In this document: one piece after another, positions 49,883-64,000 of the stretch | Numbering within the stretch: the stretch's first letter is position 1 | Layout of the letters: each line of letters starts with the position of its first letter | Assembly (NCBI GenBank): GCA_963693365.1 | Contig: CAVNZM010000001.1 | Location: forward strand, 20,708,001-20,772,000 | Reading direction: 5' to 3' | DNA: 64,000 nt | Source of the DNA: Amoebidium appalachense | Taxonomy: Eukaryota > Ichthyosporea | Notes under the pieces: generated by a model | The model's database searches: none | What the model was told of the DNA's origin: nothing | Seen by the model: only the letters and a program-made list of their open reading frames with translations | Translations under genes and position numbers: made by a program

Positions 49883-50464
49883 ATGAAAATAATGGATACG
49901 ACTAGTAAATTTAGGTCTCAGTGCGCGTTCATTTATCGACGTAGCTATAGAGACGAACATGGGCACCTTTACCATGCAGGGGATAGATGTATAAAAGAAA
50001 CTTATTTAACCGGAGCTTTTTGCCGTTTACATGTTGGTAGTGAAAAACATCGAGCACAATATGCTGCACACAAAGAAGATATATGTGCCAAACAGCACGA
50101 ATATAATGAACATTTCAAAAACACGCACAGAAGCGAAGAAAAAGAGTACAGAGACACGCACACGGTAGAAGCACAAAAGTACAGGGACACACACAAGGAA
50201 GAAGCACGAGAGTACACGGATACGCACAGGGAAGAAGCACGAGAGTATAAGGAAACACATAGAGAAGATGCGCGGAACTACAGGAATACGCACAGGGAAG
50301 CGCATAGGGAAGATGCGCGGAAATACAGAGACACACACAGAGAAGAGCTACAACATTACAGGGAATCGCACGTGGAAGAGAATAGACAGTATCAGGTATA
50401 TTTTACATTTTTCTTTCGCCTTTTGGTCTTTACTTATTTTGCTTCGGGAGTTTCTTGCTTCTGA
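49883..50464 (+). CDS. Element-borne protein with Cys/His head and 11-residue repeats
   Basis: Open frame from ATG at 49883 (a second ATG at 49892). Residues about 14-52 hold a C-x(n)-C-x10-C-x2-H set (CAFIYRR, RCIKETY, GAFCRLH) that could bind one zinc ion. From about residue 80 comes a charged repeat with an 11-residue period: HREEAREYKET, HREDARNYRNT, HREDARKYRDT and similar, about eight copies with one 4-residue insertion. This is the hendecad pattern expected of a long helix or coiled coil. The repeat ends at a good donor (cagGTATAT, 50393). The last 23 codons may therefore be intron, with a further exon downstream. Zinc-ribbon plus 11-residue-repeat proteins are known in phages and large DNA viruses, but I do not recognise this family. 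Confidence 0.6.
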   Translation: MKIMDTTSKFRSQCAFIYRRSYRDEHGHLYHAGDRCIKETYLTGAFCRLHVGSEKHRAQYAAHKEDICAKQHEYNEHFKNTHRSEEKEYRDTHTVEAQKYRDTHKEEAREYTDTHREEAREYKETHREDARNYRNTHREAHREDARKYRDTHREELQHYRESHVEENRQYQVYFTFFFRLLVFTYFASGVSCF

Positions 50465-51430
50465 GCTCTATGCATAAACAACTTCTTTTTAGTTTGTTCA
50501 TGGCTTTCTACTTTCTTACTTGCTTCGATGTTTTTTGCCAAAAAAGGGGGAAAGAAAAGTAAGGGCAAGGAAAAAGCAGAAAGGAAACACTGTAAGGGAA
50601 GGGGAATGGGTAAGGAATTGTTGATTTTGAAACCAGAGGGAGGGAAAGGAGGGGGGGAGGGGCAGGCAAGATATGCGCAAATTTTCTGAAACCCCTCCCC
50701 CCCCCCCCCCCCCCCCCCCCCCTCCCCTTCGTTTTTCGTTTCCCGTTTATGAGCTTTACGGATATCTATGAGCTTTACGGATATCCTCCTTAAACTTCCT
50801 TCCAAAAAACGGGAAAGAAAAAAGACAGGAAAGGACAGGAAAAAAAACAGAAAAGGTAAGAAACACGGAAGGGAAGGGGACAGGTAAGGGAAACAGATGG
50901 GAAAAGGGAAACGAGGGAAAAAAGGACTGGGGAACAATAAAATCGAAAAAAACACAGGGGAGGACAAGTGGGAATGGCGTTTAGTTCAAGGGTGAAGAAG
51001 GGGGTAGGCAAGAAAGAAAAAATAGAAGATGAGAGGAGCAGGGAATTTTGAGCGTGATACATAATTATTTTAATAACTTTTTAAACTGACAACGAGAAGG
51101 AAAAAGAAAGAAACAGGAAAAGGAGAGAGGGAAGGAAAGGGACAGAAAAGAACGCGATACGGAAGAGGCAATGATGAAAAAAAAGCAGAATAGAAGAAGA
51201 GAAAGGGGAGGGGAGGGGGGGGGGGGGAGGGGGCAAGGAGGGAGGGAGGGGGGAGGGGGAGGGAGGGAATAATAAACGGAAGAAAAAAATTAGAGGCAAG
51301 GGAAAATGCCCGGAAGAGAAATGGTTGACATTCTTCTCTTTCTCCTATATCTCGTGAATATGATTTGTACACGTTGTGGACACGGTACAAACAGAGTGGA
51401 ATCCCCACTCACAAACCTTGATTCAATGGT
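50465..51430. other. Purine-rich interior of the element
   Basis: Long A/G-rich stretches (ggaaaggacagg-type) with a C-run at 50695-50722 and a direct repeat atgagctttacggatat (about 50748 and 50768). Frames are Lys/Arg or Phe/Ser/Pro low complexity. It is probably intron or non-coding. Confidence 0.4.
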
Positions 51431-51745
51431 GTACGTGTGATGGGAAGATATACCCACACGGTACAAAATGGCGTACGCGTGATGGGAAGACATACCCACA
51501 CGGTACAAAGTAGTGTACGCGTGATGGGAAGACATACCCACACGGTACAAACTGGTGTACGCGTGATGGGAAAAACATGCCCACACGGTACAAAACAGTG
51601 GAGTCTCCACTCAGAAAACCTGATTCAATGGTGTACACGTGATGGGAAAAACATGCCCACACGGTACAAAAGAGTGCAAACCCACTCTGAATTTTCAATG
51701 GTGTACACGTAGTGGATGAAACATGCCCACACGGTACAAAGAGAG
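51430..51745 (+). repeat. 40-bp and 75-bp tandem repeats inside the element
   Basis: About seven units contain gtgatgggaagacatacccacacggtacaaa. The later copies have an inserted segment with ccactcagaaaacctgattc. Confidence 0.92.
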
Positions 51746-51806
51746 TGGAACCCCCACTCCACAATTTCTGTTTTGGACATGTGTCTAAAAGCACATAGCC
51801 ACCCAT

Positions 51807-51856
51807 CTGCAAAGAAAAAGTCATTCTGTTTCCGTGGGGAGAGTGTTTATCAACAG
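51807..51856 (+). repeat. 50-bp dispersed direct repeat, copy 1
   Basis: About 80 percent identical to 54130-54178; both include gagagtgtttatcaacagc and both precede a CA array. Confidence 0.85.
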
Positions 51857-51934
51857 CTCTTTCCCCTCCCTCCCTCCCCCCTCCCCTCAAACCACTACCA
51901 CCACCATCACTATCACCACCACCACCATCACTTT

Positions 51935-52150
<216 letters not shown>

Positions 52151-52229
52151 ATGACAGCTACAATCCAGACATGCTAAAGTTGGGAAAGTTTCATTGGCTC
52201 TCTGAAACACACGGCATACACACGTACAC

Positions 52230-52770
<541 letters not shown>

Positions 52771-53049
52771 GGGGGGGAGGGGGGGACAGCTACAATCTAC
52801 ACACACATAAACACACGTGCGTACCCACACACACACACACATACGCACGCGTACACACGTGCACACTCCGTACACACACACAGACACACACACACACACA
52901 CCTACACTCCGAAACACATGCAAGTGTATGCCACGTGCAATAATCTGATTGGCACACAAACCTCCATTGTGTCGCAAGTTGCAACGACTGGCAGTCTGCA
53001 GGTAATTGCCACAGTATCACACGCACGCATGCACGCACGCACACATACA

Positions 53050-53205
<156 letters not shown>

Positions 53206-53577
53206 CACCACAAAAGCTTAAACAGAACGGGAATGGGGAAGAAAAAACCACGGGTAAGAGAAGGGAACAGCAATGGAAGGGAACGAAAGGGATCAGGGAA
53301 ACAGAGCAAGCAACGGGAAGAGCACGAGCAATCAAACAACAAGGGAAGAGCAAGGTATAAGGGAAAAACAGCAACGGCCGATGAGTCCCACAATTCAGAT
53401 TCCAGCTGAAAATAAAAAATCTTTATTCAGATATGTAAACGAGTCACAAATCTCCAAAAAAACAACACGCACAGTCCCCTCTTTAACCGCACCTGTCATA
53501 AATTATTATTCTGGCATATATACACCAACTACAAAACGTAGCGATCGCATTCAGTTCACAGTCTATCCGGTTTCAGC

Positions 53578-53931
53578 ATGGCAGCTGACGGTGGAGAATT
53601 GATGGCACTACGTACCGATTTCAGAGAGTATTTACCTTCTCTCTCTCCAATTCAACTGAAAACCCCGAAACATTACTGTTTAGCAACAGGAACGCTTAAG
53701 TTCCCCAACTGTTTCAATCCTACAAATCGATGGGGTGCCGGCACATGGTCGGTATATTTCAAAAGTGACACACATGGAGTCTACGGGAAACTGCATGTAG
53801 TACCAGCCATACAAAAGGTTGAAGGGCACGGACCAATTCACCAAAACGAGAAAGTCAACGTACGTTTTCATTTCCATTGTGTTCTGGTGAAGAAAGAATA
53901 CAAGGCACTCCAGTGTACTTCCACGCAATAG
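53578..53931 (+). CDS. Element-borne protein of unknown function, 117 aa
   Basis: Open frame from ATG at 53578 (ttcagcATGG, a good start context; the ttcag could also be an acceptor) to a stop at 53931. It is not repeat-derived and reads like a small beta-rich domain: GTWSVYFKSDTHGVYGKLHV and KVNVRFHFHCVLVKKEYKAL, with few charged clusters. A partly overlapping plus frame (53273-53602) ends in TVYPVSAWQLTVEN and may be an upstream exon or a chance frame. A minus frame of 91 codons overlaps but lacks a better case. No family is recognised. Position inside the inverted-repeat element suggests it belongs to it. Confidence 0.5.
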   Translation: MAADGGELMALRTDFREYLPSLSPIQLKTPKHYCLATGTLKFPNCFNPTNRWGAGTWSVYFKSDTHGVYGKLHVVPAIQKVEGHGPIHQNEKVNVRFHFHCVLVKKEYKALQCTSTQ

Positions 53932-54129
53932 GAACACAATTGCTTTCAACTCCAACTTTAACGCATGGTGATTTCATAAATCCCTAAATCACCGTCGACA
54001 ACAACACCGCGACAGCAACAGGTACAGCCTTCCTACTACATCATACCTACGTACGGTTGTTTACGGTTATTTATCACTGGTATGCCGGTAGTGAAATGTA
54101 ATTGGTTGTTGTCTAATGACTGGAATGGC

Positions 54130-54178
54130 TGCAAAGAAAATGTCTTTCTGTTGCCGTCGGGAGAGTGTTTATCAACAG
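54130..54178 (+). repeat. 50-bp dispersed direct repeat, copy 2
   Basis: Partner of 51807-51856. Confidence 0.85.
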
Positions 54179-54216
54179 CCACTCCCTACCGCTCACACGC
54201 GCATACCATATCATGT

Positions 54217-54270
54217 GCACGCAAACACACACAAACACACACACACAAACACGCACACACACACCTCTCT

Positions 54271-54331
<61 letters not shown>

Positions 54332-54395
54332 CGCACTGCAGACACACACGCACGCACACACACACACACACACACACGTGTGCACAATACACACA

Positions 54396-54459
<64 letters not shown>

Positions 54460-54510
54460 CTGCATCCTCTCCCCTTCCCCTTCCCCTCCCCCCCCCCCCC
54501 CCCCCCCCCA
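54217..54510. repeat. CA arrays and C-run near the right end
   Basis: CA blocks lie at 54271-54325 and 54384-54458, with a C-run at 54488-54509. Confidence 0.95.
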
Positions 54511-54721
54511 ACCCACACGCACACACACAAATCAACACACCCGCACTGCATAAGTGCCTAACTCCTCTCATATGGTAGCTCCCCCGCCCGCACACACACA
54601 TGCAACTTCCCTCTCCCTACCCGATACCTCTTCTACCTCCTCCCCCAACCCGCCTCTCCTTCACCTCCCCCACACACGCACACACACACACGCGCGCGCG
54701 CGCGCTACGCTTCCCCACTGC

Positions 54722-54958
54722 CTCGTATGGAGATTGGGCCACAGATCGAGGCTCCGCCGAGATCAGTTTATAATAACTTATTAATTGCAATTTATGATCT
54801 GCTAAAACTCCAATCTTGACATTTTTCCGGATTTTGACATTTTCTGGATTTAAGTTTTCTATTTTCATCTTGTATCCCGACAAAAGCCGTTCAAATAAGA
54901 GTAGAGAAGAGAGGAGAGATGAATTACCTAGACCATTGTTCCTAGGACCTGCAGCTAT
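54722..54958 (-). repeat. Right inverted repeat of the element
   Basis: Reverse complement of 48396-48640, without the tandem duplication of the outer motif. Confidence 0.8.
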
Positions 54959-55411
54959 AAAAACAAAAATGGGGAAGAACGACTGGGTGGGAAACAGGGG
55001 AAGCGGGCCCTACCGACACTGACATGTGACGCTCCTTGCAGCCGGGGAAGACTCTAGTGCTGACACACAGTGTCAGTTTGTGTTAATCTGTTGCTTCGCT
55101 CAAATAGAATAAGAGTGCGAGCCAATCACGAGCGTTGGAACTTATCAGCCTTGCTATGCGGGGTTGCGCAAAGCAAGCCTTAATATTGAAGCTATTTAGG
55201 ACTGGGTATTTTCTCTGGCCAATCAAGCGCTGTCTTAACCGCAGAAGCTGGAAATAAAATAAAATAAATAAATCAAATGGCCCCGTTTTTTGTTAAAAAC
55301 GTTCCAACAGGCAGTCTTCGCCTGTACACATCATATCTGCTGTATGGCGCGCAGGGAAGCTGATTCACTGAAGACGTTGAAAGGATCGCCAACGACTCAG
55401 TGAGCATCCGC

Positions 55412-55631
55412 ATGCCAAAAATTGATGAAGATGCATGCACTCTTCGATCCAGATTTGAATACCTGACACACCTTGAGTGTCATATGTTTTTTAAACTGTC
55501 GAATGTCGATCAAAGGAATTGTTATGTGAACACCGTCTCTTATGCCTGTATGTACTTCTATTTCTCTTTGTATTTTTTTCAGGCTCAGAGAGTACAGCAC
55601 TTCTAAGTTGTCACCACACAAGAAAATTGTA
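55412..55631 (+). CDS. Candidate small gene or exon with a 35-base intron
   Basis: A plus frame from ATG 55412 reads PKIDEDACTLRSRFEYLTHL and on to NCYVNTVSYA. It then meets a strong donor (GTATGT at 55547) followed by a T-rich tract and acceptor (tttttttcag), which would give an intron of only about 35 bases. After splicing, 15 further codons precede a stop. The frame extends upstream without a stop to about 55367 (EDVERIANDSV). The minus strand also has a 74-codon frame here. No homologue is recognised and the intron is shorter than any other in the window, so this is tentative. Confidence 0.25.
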
Positions 55632-55639
55632 GTTATTCA

Positions 55640-56565
55640 AACAGCCAATCAGTGTGCTCTACCGTTTTTGCCCCCTCTCGAGCCTTCCACAACTTTAACA
55701 GAGGACAGCCAATCATACACCAGACGGTCCGGTCTCTTTATCCCAGCAAGATGAACGTGACAAATTCGCTCAACACCATATCCGCATCTCGGAAATAGGA
55801 TAGAAAATAATTGTAAATAAATAATGTTCCAATACATTTGTGTGGTTTCTGCTTGGTGTTCGTTATTTCAAGGTTCTCGGTTGTCGAATCTGGCAGGTTT
55901 TTCACTGTAGCATCGGAATTTGCCGCGCTCACCAGGGCCCTGATCAAGGCAAGCCAATTACCAAATTTGGGTTTATCATAGGTATAGGAACTGCTATTGA
56001 TTGTCCCAATCCGGTCACAGCAACCAATCAAAAATCCCACGAGAGCTGATGGCATGCGTGATAAGGAGAGCAAATTTTACTATTTTAGCCGCCTATTTAT
56101 TGCAGGCAGTGGCTCACTTCAACTCAGTCACGTTCGGATGCGCTGTATCATGAGTGAGCGACGAGAGTGATAGTTTTTGACTTGAGCGACAGAGTTTCAA
56201 AGATTTTATCGTAGGTACTCTACAATAAACGACAGCTGTGTGGGCAAAAAACCACGCGTAGAGAGTTTATAAAGACAGTGGTGTTGTAATTAGAATGCTG
56301 CCCGTGTTATGTCGTGCTAGATGCATGGACAGAGGAGTGTTCCTTATTATTTGTTTGCTTTGAGGCACGGCATACCGTGTGCATCTCTAAAACCTCTAGA
56401 AGAACCTGGCGAATCAAAATTCGCGGTCATTTAGTCTGGCGCGATCGGCCAAATCCCCTTTCTCAATCGCCTTTTATCTTTTGATAGCTCTACACAGTAC
56501 TCATACTTCTGCCGCAATAACCGCATACTGGGACTGGTGTGGGTTATACGGACCCGGTCAGGAAC
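55640..56565. other. Upstream region of the Tondu-motif gene
   Basis: AT-rich unique DNA with several CCAAT pentamers (near 55645, 55710, 55954, 56025) and a TATA-like TTTATAAAG at 56266. A minus frame of 111 codons at 55738-56073 has no recognised motif. It is most likely promoter and 5' UTR. Confidence 0.4.
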
Positions 56566-57342
56566 ATGGAATCAAACAGACAGCCTTTGCACGACACGTT
56601 GACGGATACGCCCACAAAGCGCAGCTGGACAAACCCAGAGGAGTGCCATGCAAAGAAACGCAGGGTGTCTGCCGAGTCGGCGCCAAGCAGCCCCGTGTCG
56701 CTGGCGTCAGACCGCTCACACGTAGCGAGCGAGGACGAGAAGGAAGGTGCCAGCGTGGACGAGCACTTTCTGCGGTCCATAGGCAAAGTGCCGACCGTCA
56801 CAGCGCTGCCCGTGCGCCGGCCCAGCCCCGAGCTGCCACTAAAGTCCAGAAAGTTGCCGGCATCTTTTTTCCGCCAACCGCCTGCGGCCCCCCAGACACC
56901 CGAATACTTCCCGGCACCCAGCCTGTCCACAGCCGCAGACTTGCACCTCACGCCTCCCCTGCCGGCCGGGACGTTTTTGCCGCCCTTCGAGCACGTGACC
57001 GACGCACAGGCCAACGAGGCCCTCCTGCGGCAGATAGACGCCATTGCCTGGGAGTACGACGCGCTGCTGCGGCTGTTCAGCAGCGACATAGTGAGGGTGC
57101 CCCTGGTGCGGCGCAGCTGTGACCCGGTCATGTCGTCGACCATCTGCTGCAGCAGTGACGAGACGCTGTGCGGGCTCAGCCCCTGCCACGACGTCTACGA
57201 CCCCACCAGCCAGCCCGGCCTGGCCCTGTCCCCTAGCCCGGCCCTGGCCCTGGACGACCCCGACCTCGACCTCACTTGTTTCACGCCTCGTTCACAGCTA
57301 GCGGACTTGTTGGAGGGGTCCATCGACGAGCTTCTGGGTTAA
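56566..57342 (+). CDS. Vestigial/Tondu-motif putative transcription cofactor
   Basis: Single open frame of 258 codons. The ATG at 56566 is in strong context (ggaacATGG); an in-frame GTG further upstream is not used in eukaryotes. Residues 63-74 read SVDEHFLRSIGK, closely matching the TDU (Tondu) consensus with which Vestigial-like proteins, especially VGLL4, bind TEAD/Scalloped factors. A basic KKRR at 30-33 may serve nuclear import. The middle is Pro/Ser-rich, and the C-terminus is acidic and leucine-rich (LADLLEGSIDELLG), like an activation segment. A helical stretch (ANEALLRQIDAIAWEYDALL) lies between. Only one TDU motif is seen; VGLL4 has two. The family call rests on a 12-residue motif, so chance is possible. 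An AATAAA lies at 57511. Confidence 0.6.
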   Translation: MESNRQPLHDTLTDTPTKRSWTNPEECHAKKRRVSAESAPSSPVSLASDRSHVASEDEKEGASVDEHFLRSIGKVPTVTALPVRRPSPELPLKSRKLPASFFRQPPAAPQTPEYFPAPSLSTAADLHLTPPLPAGTFLPPFEHVTDAQANEALLRQIDAIAWEYDALLRLFSSDIVRVPLVRRSCDPVMSSTICCSSDETLCGLSPCHDVYDPTSQPGLALSPSPALALDDPDLDLTCFTPRSQLADLLEGSIDELLG

Positions 57343-57510
57343 ACTTAGTTTCTGCCGTGAAGGGTTAATACTAGTTGAGTGTGCTCTGGTTACGGCCACA
57401 CACTGAAGGAACCGTATTAATTAATAGAAGAAGGCTGCTTGATGCAAATAATGAATATAGGAAATATAAGGCACCCGCCGGCGGGTTGCTACTCTGTTGA
57501 TTTTGTAAGA

Positions 57511-57516
57511 AATAAA
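57511..57516 (+). terminator. AATAAA polyadenylation signal for the Tondu-motif gene
   Basis: The first canonical AATAAA on this strand, 169 bases after the stop codon. Confidence 0.55.
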
Positions 57517-58540
57517 GTTAGGACCACTGTGATGGTGGCTTCCAGTAGCACTGAGTTGAGAAACGTGAACTACACCCAGCACACACACAGCAGTTGTTGT
57601 ACAGGTCCACGAGCCCGTAATTAAATTCCCTCACAAAAAAATCCATCGAGCCTAGGAAGGGGGAGCAGGATAGATGCGGTTGCAGCCGCAGATCTGGTCG
57701 ACCTTTGTGGACTTGTGTACATACTTGGGCAGGCAAGAGTCCACAAAAGCAAGAAACAGCTTATGTATAATGATTGTGGTTGGTTACCTACCAAACTGAA
57801 ACATACGGTGCCCATCACAGTGATTTGCTCAACAGCACACACCACTGCAAGTTGTTGGATTGAAAATTCAAACACGTGTACACCTACTTGTAACAGTCCA
57901 TGAATTGTGCAGGCAGAGATAAACAGCTACTTAACTCTCGGTTGTCACAAAGAAGAAGAAGGGAGGCCCCAGGCCGCCCGGGGGGGGGGGGAGAGGGGGA
58001 CAAGAACGTTGTCAGCATGACCTCCTTCTCTAGCTGACTCTCAGAGTGCCTGACTTGCCGGGCAGGTTGCACGACAGGCTTCCTTTCACATATATTTCGT
58101 TATGGTATATCTAGCATTTTAGACATACTTGCTGGGTTTAGCCTAGTGTTGCAAGTGGGCTGGATATATGAGCACCTGGTATCGTTCTCAGTGATATAGT
58201 ACGTCGATGTATTATATCATTGAACAGTATCATAGTAGTATGATGTGTCAACATGACAAAATTTAGTGATAATATATATTGTTTCAACGGATTACTTTCA
58301 TTGTGCCTGCCCTCGTGTCCACACATTTCCAACCCTGTGTACACACTGCTGGTAGCTATACATACTGTAAAATCTGGAACTGAAGCAGCAGCAAATACAG
58401 CACCGGCTTCTGCAGGATAGATTTACTGCTTGAGCCTGACCAGCAGGCCATGGAAGGTGCCAGCACCCCATACGTTCCCCCATACCCCACCACACAGGCC
58501 CCCATTGATGATGTGGCTGGCACGTGCGCCCACCATACGC
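57517..58540. other. Region between convergent genes
   Basis: Unique AT-balanced DNA between the plus-strand Tondu-motif gene and the minus-strand SART1 gene, so it should hold both 3' ends. No additional gene is recognised. Confidence 0.4.
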
Positions 58541-63367
<4,827 letters not shown>

Positions 63368-64000
63368 CTGGGGGGGCGCAGGGTTGGAACAGGCTGGTAG
63401 GTGTGCACCAGAGTGCTGGGGCACTTAGAGCACTAGCTATGGCCGTGAACGTTAACATCAGGCTGGCAGTTGTTTCAGCTCCAATACCTATTAGAGTCTG
63501 ACCCAACGACTCCTACTCATAATAATTTAGTAGTGAGATATATCGCCCAGATATATCGTCGAGGTTGGCCGGCACATCCTACACATGCACCCGTGCCAAC
63601 ACGCACTTGATTGGCAGAACATCCATCACCACGTAAGGGGTATGATTGGCTACACAGAAACCACTGTGAGGCCCCAATAGTAATGGGGTCGGACCCATGC
63701 CTGCCACTTCAAGGCCCGTGCCATAATAGTGTGTGCGTGTTGGGTGGTGGCACGGGCAGTCACCATTCTGCCTGCACAGTCAACATCATGCGCGGTGGAA
63801 CCTAGTGTGCGTGTGTACGTGTACTGCGAGTGTGTGTGTCTGTGTGTGTGTGTGTGTGTGTTGCAGTGTGTGTATATGTACCTGGACATTTGTGCATGTG
63901 TACATTTTACATGTGTGCTGTGCACGTGTGCCTGTGGACCCGTGTGCGTGCGTGCTTGTCTGTGCACATGTGTACATGACTGTATATGTGCATGTGTGTG
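63368..64000. other. Right edge, probably SART1 intron
   Basis: No SART1 N-terminal exon is recognised here. CCAAT pentamers on the minus strand (near 63612 and 63648) and a GT tract (63828-63860) are present. Confidence 0.4.

Noticed and set aside
55738-56073. 111-codon minus frame upstream of the Tondu-motif gene
   Set aside because: It overlaps likely promoter sequence with CCAAT pentamers, has no motif and no splice support.
56539-56565. GTG start nine codons before the Tondu-motif ATG
   Set aside because: Non-ATG start is unlikely in a nuclear gene, and the ATG at 56566 has a strong context.

Overview
The window is nuclear DNA of an intron-rich eukaryote with an extreme load of simple-sequence DNA. 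Long GT/CA tracts, G or C runs of 15 to about 90 bases, and several minisatellites fill most introns and intergenic stretches. Splice sites are ordinary GT-AG, with one likely GC-AG intron. Recognisable genes are farnesyltransferase beta (12 coding exons), the tRNA adenosine deaminase subunit ADAT2/Tad2, the C-terminal half of the tri-snRNP protein SART1/Snu66, a bZIP factor with a fungal-style basic region, and a protein with a Vestigial/Tondu-like motif. The last two, together with the intron density, suggest an opisthokont such as a unicellular holozoan or an early-diverging fungus. The species cannot be fixed from sequence alone.

Layout. 0.6-6.1 kb (minus): exons encoding 25 copies of a C-x-H-G-x(5-7)-C-x2-C zinc-type motif, belonging to one or two genes. 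11.6-12.6 kb (plus): intronless bZIP gene. 15.9-17.2 kb (minus): ADAT2, with its 3' end copied twice more downstream. 17.7-27.8 kb: mostly microsatellites and AT-rich spacer, with a possible solo LTR near 23.5-23.9 kb. 27.9-29.2 kb (minus): Ser/His/Arg-rich protein of unknown function. 32.6-32.8 kb: long imperfect hairpin. 36.6-45.9 kb (plus): farnesyltransferase beta. I resolved its exons by splice phase into an uninterrupted 401-residue protein with all three zinc ligands. 46.0-46.2 kb: perfect 32-bp inverted repeat. 48.4-55.0 kb: a segment of about 6.6 kb bounded by diverged inverted repeats of about 235 bp. It carries two unrecognised gene-like ORFs and looks like an undescribed DNA transposon or virus-derived element. 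56.6-57.3 kb (plus): Tondu-motif gene. 58.5-63.4 kb (minus): SART1, running off the right edge.

The genes do not form a pathway and are ordinary eukaryotic neighbours. The least expected items are the inverted-repeat element with its 11-residue-repeat protein, the CHG-motif cluster, the Tondu-motif gene, and the farnesyltransferase introns, in which tandem repeats carry copies of splice-signal-like sequence. Most long open frames elsewhere are translations of repeats (Thr-His, Cys-Val, poly-Pro, poly-Gly) and are not annotated as genes.
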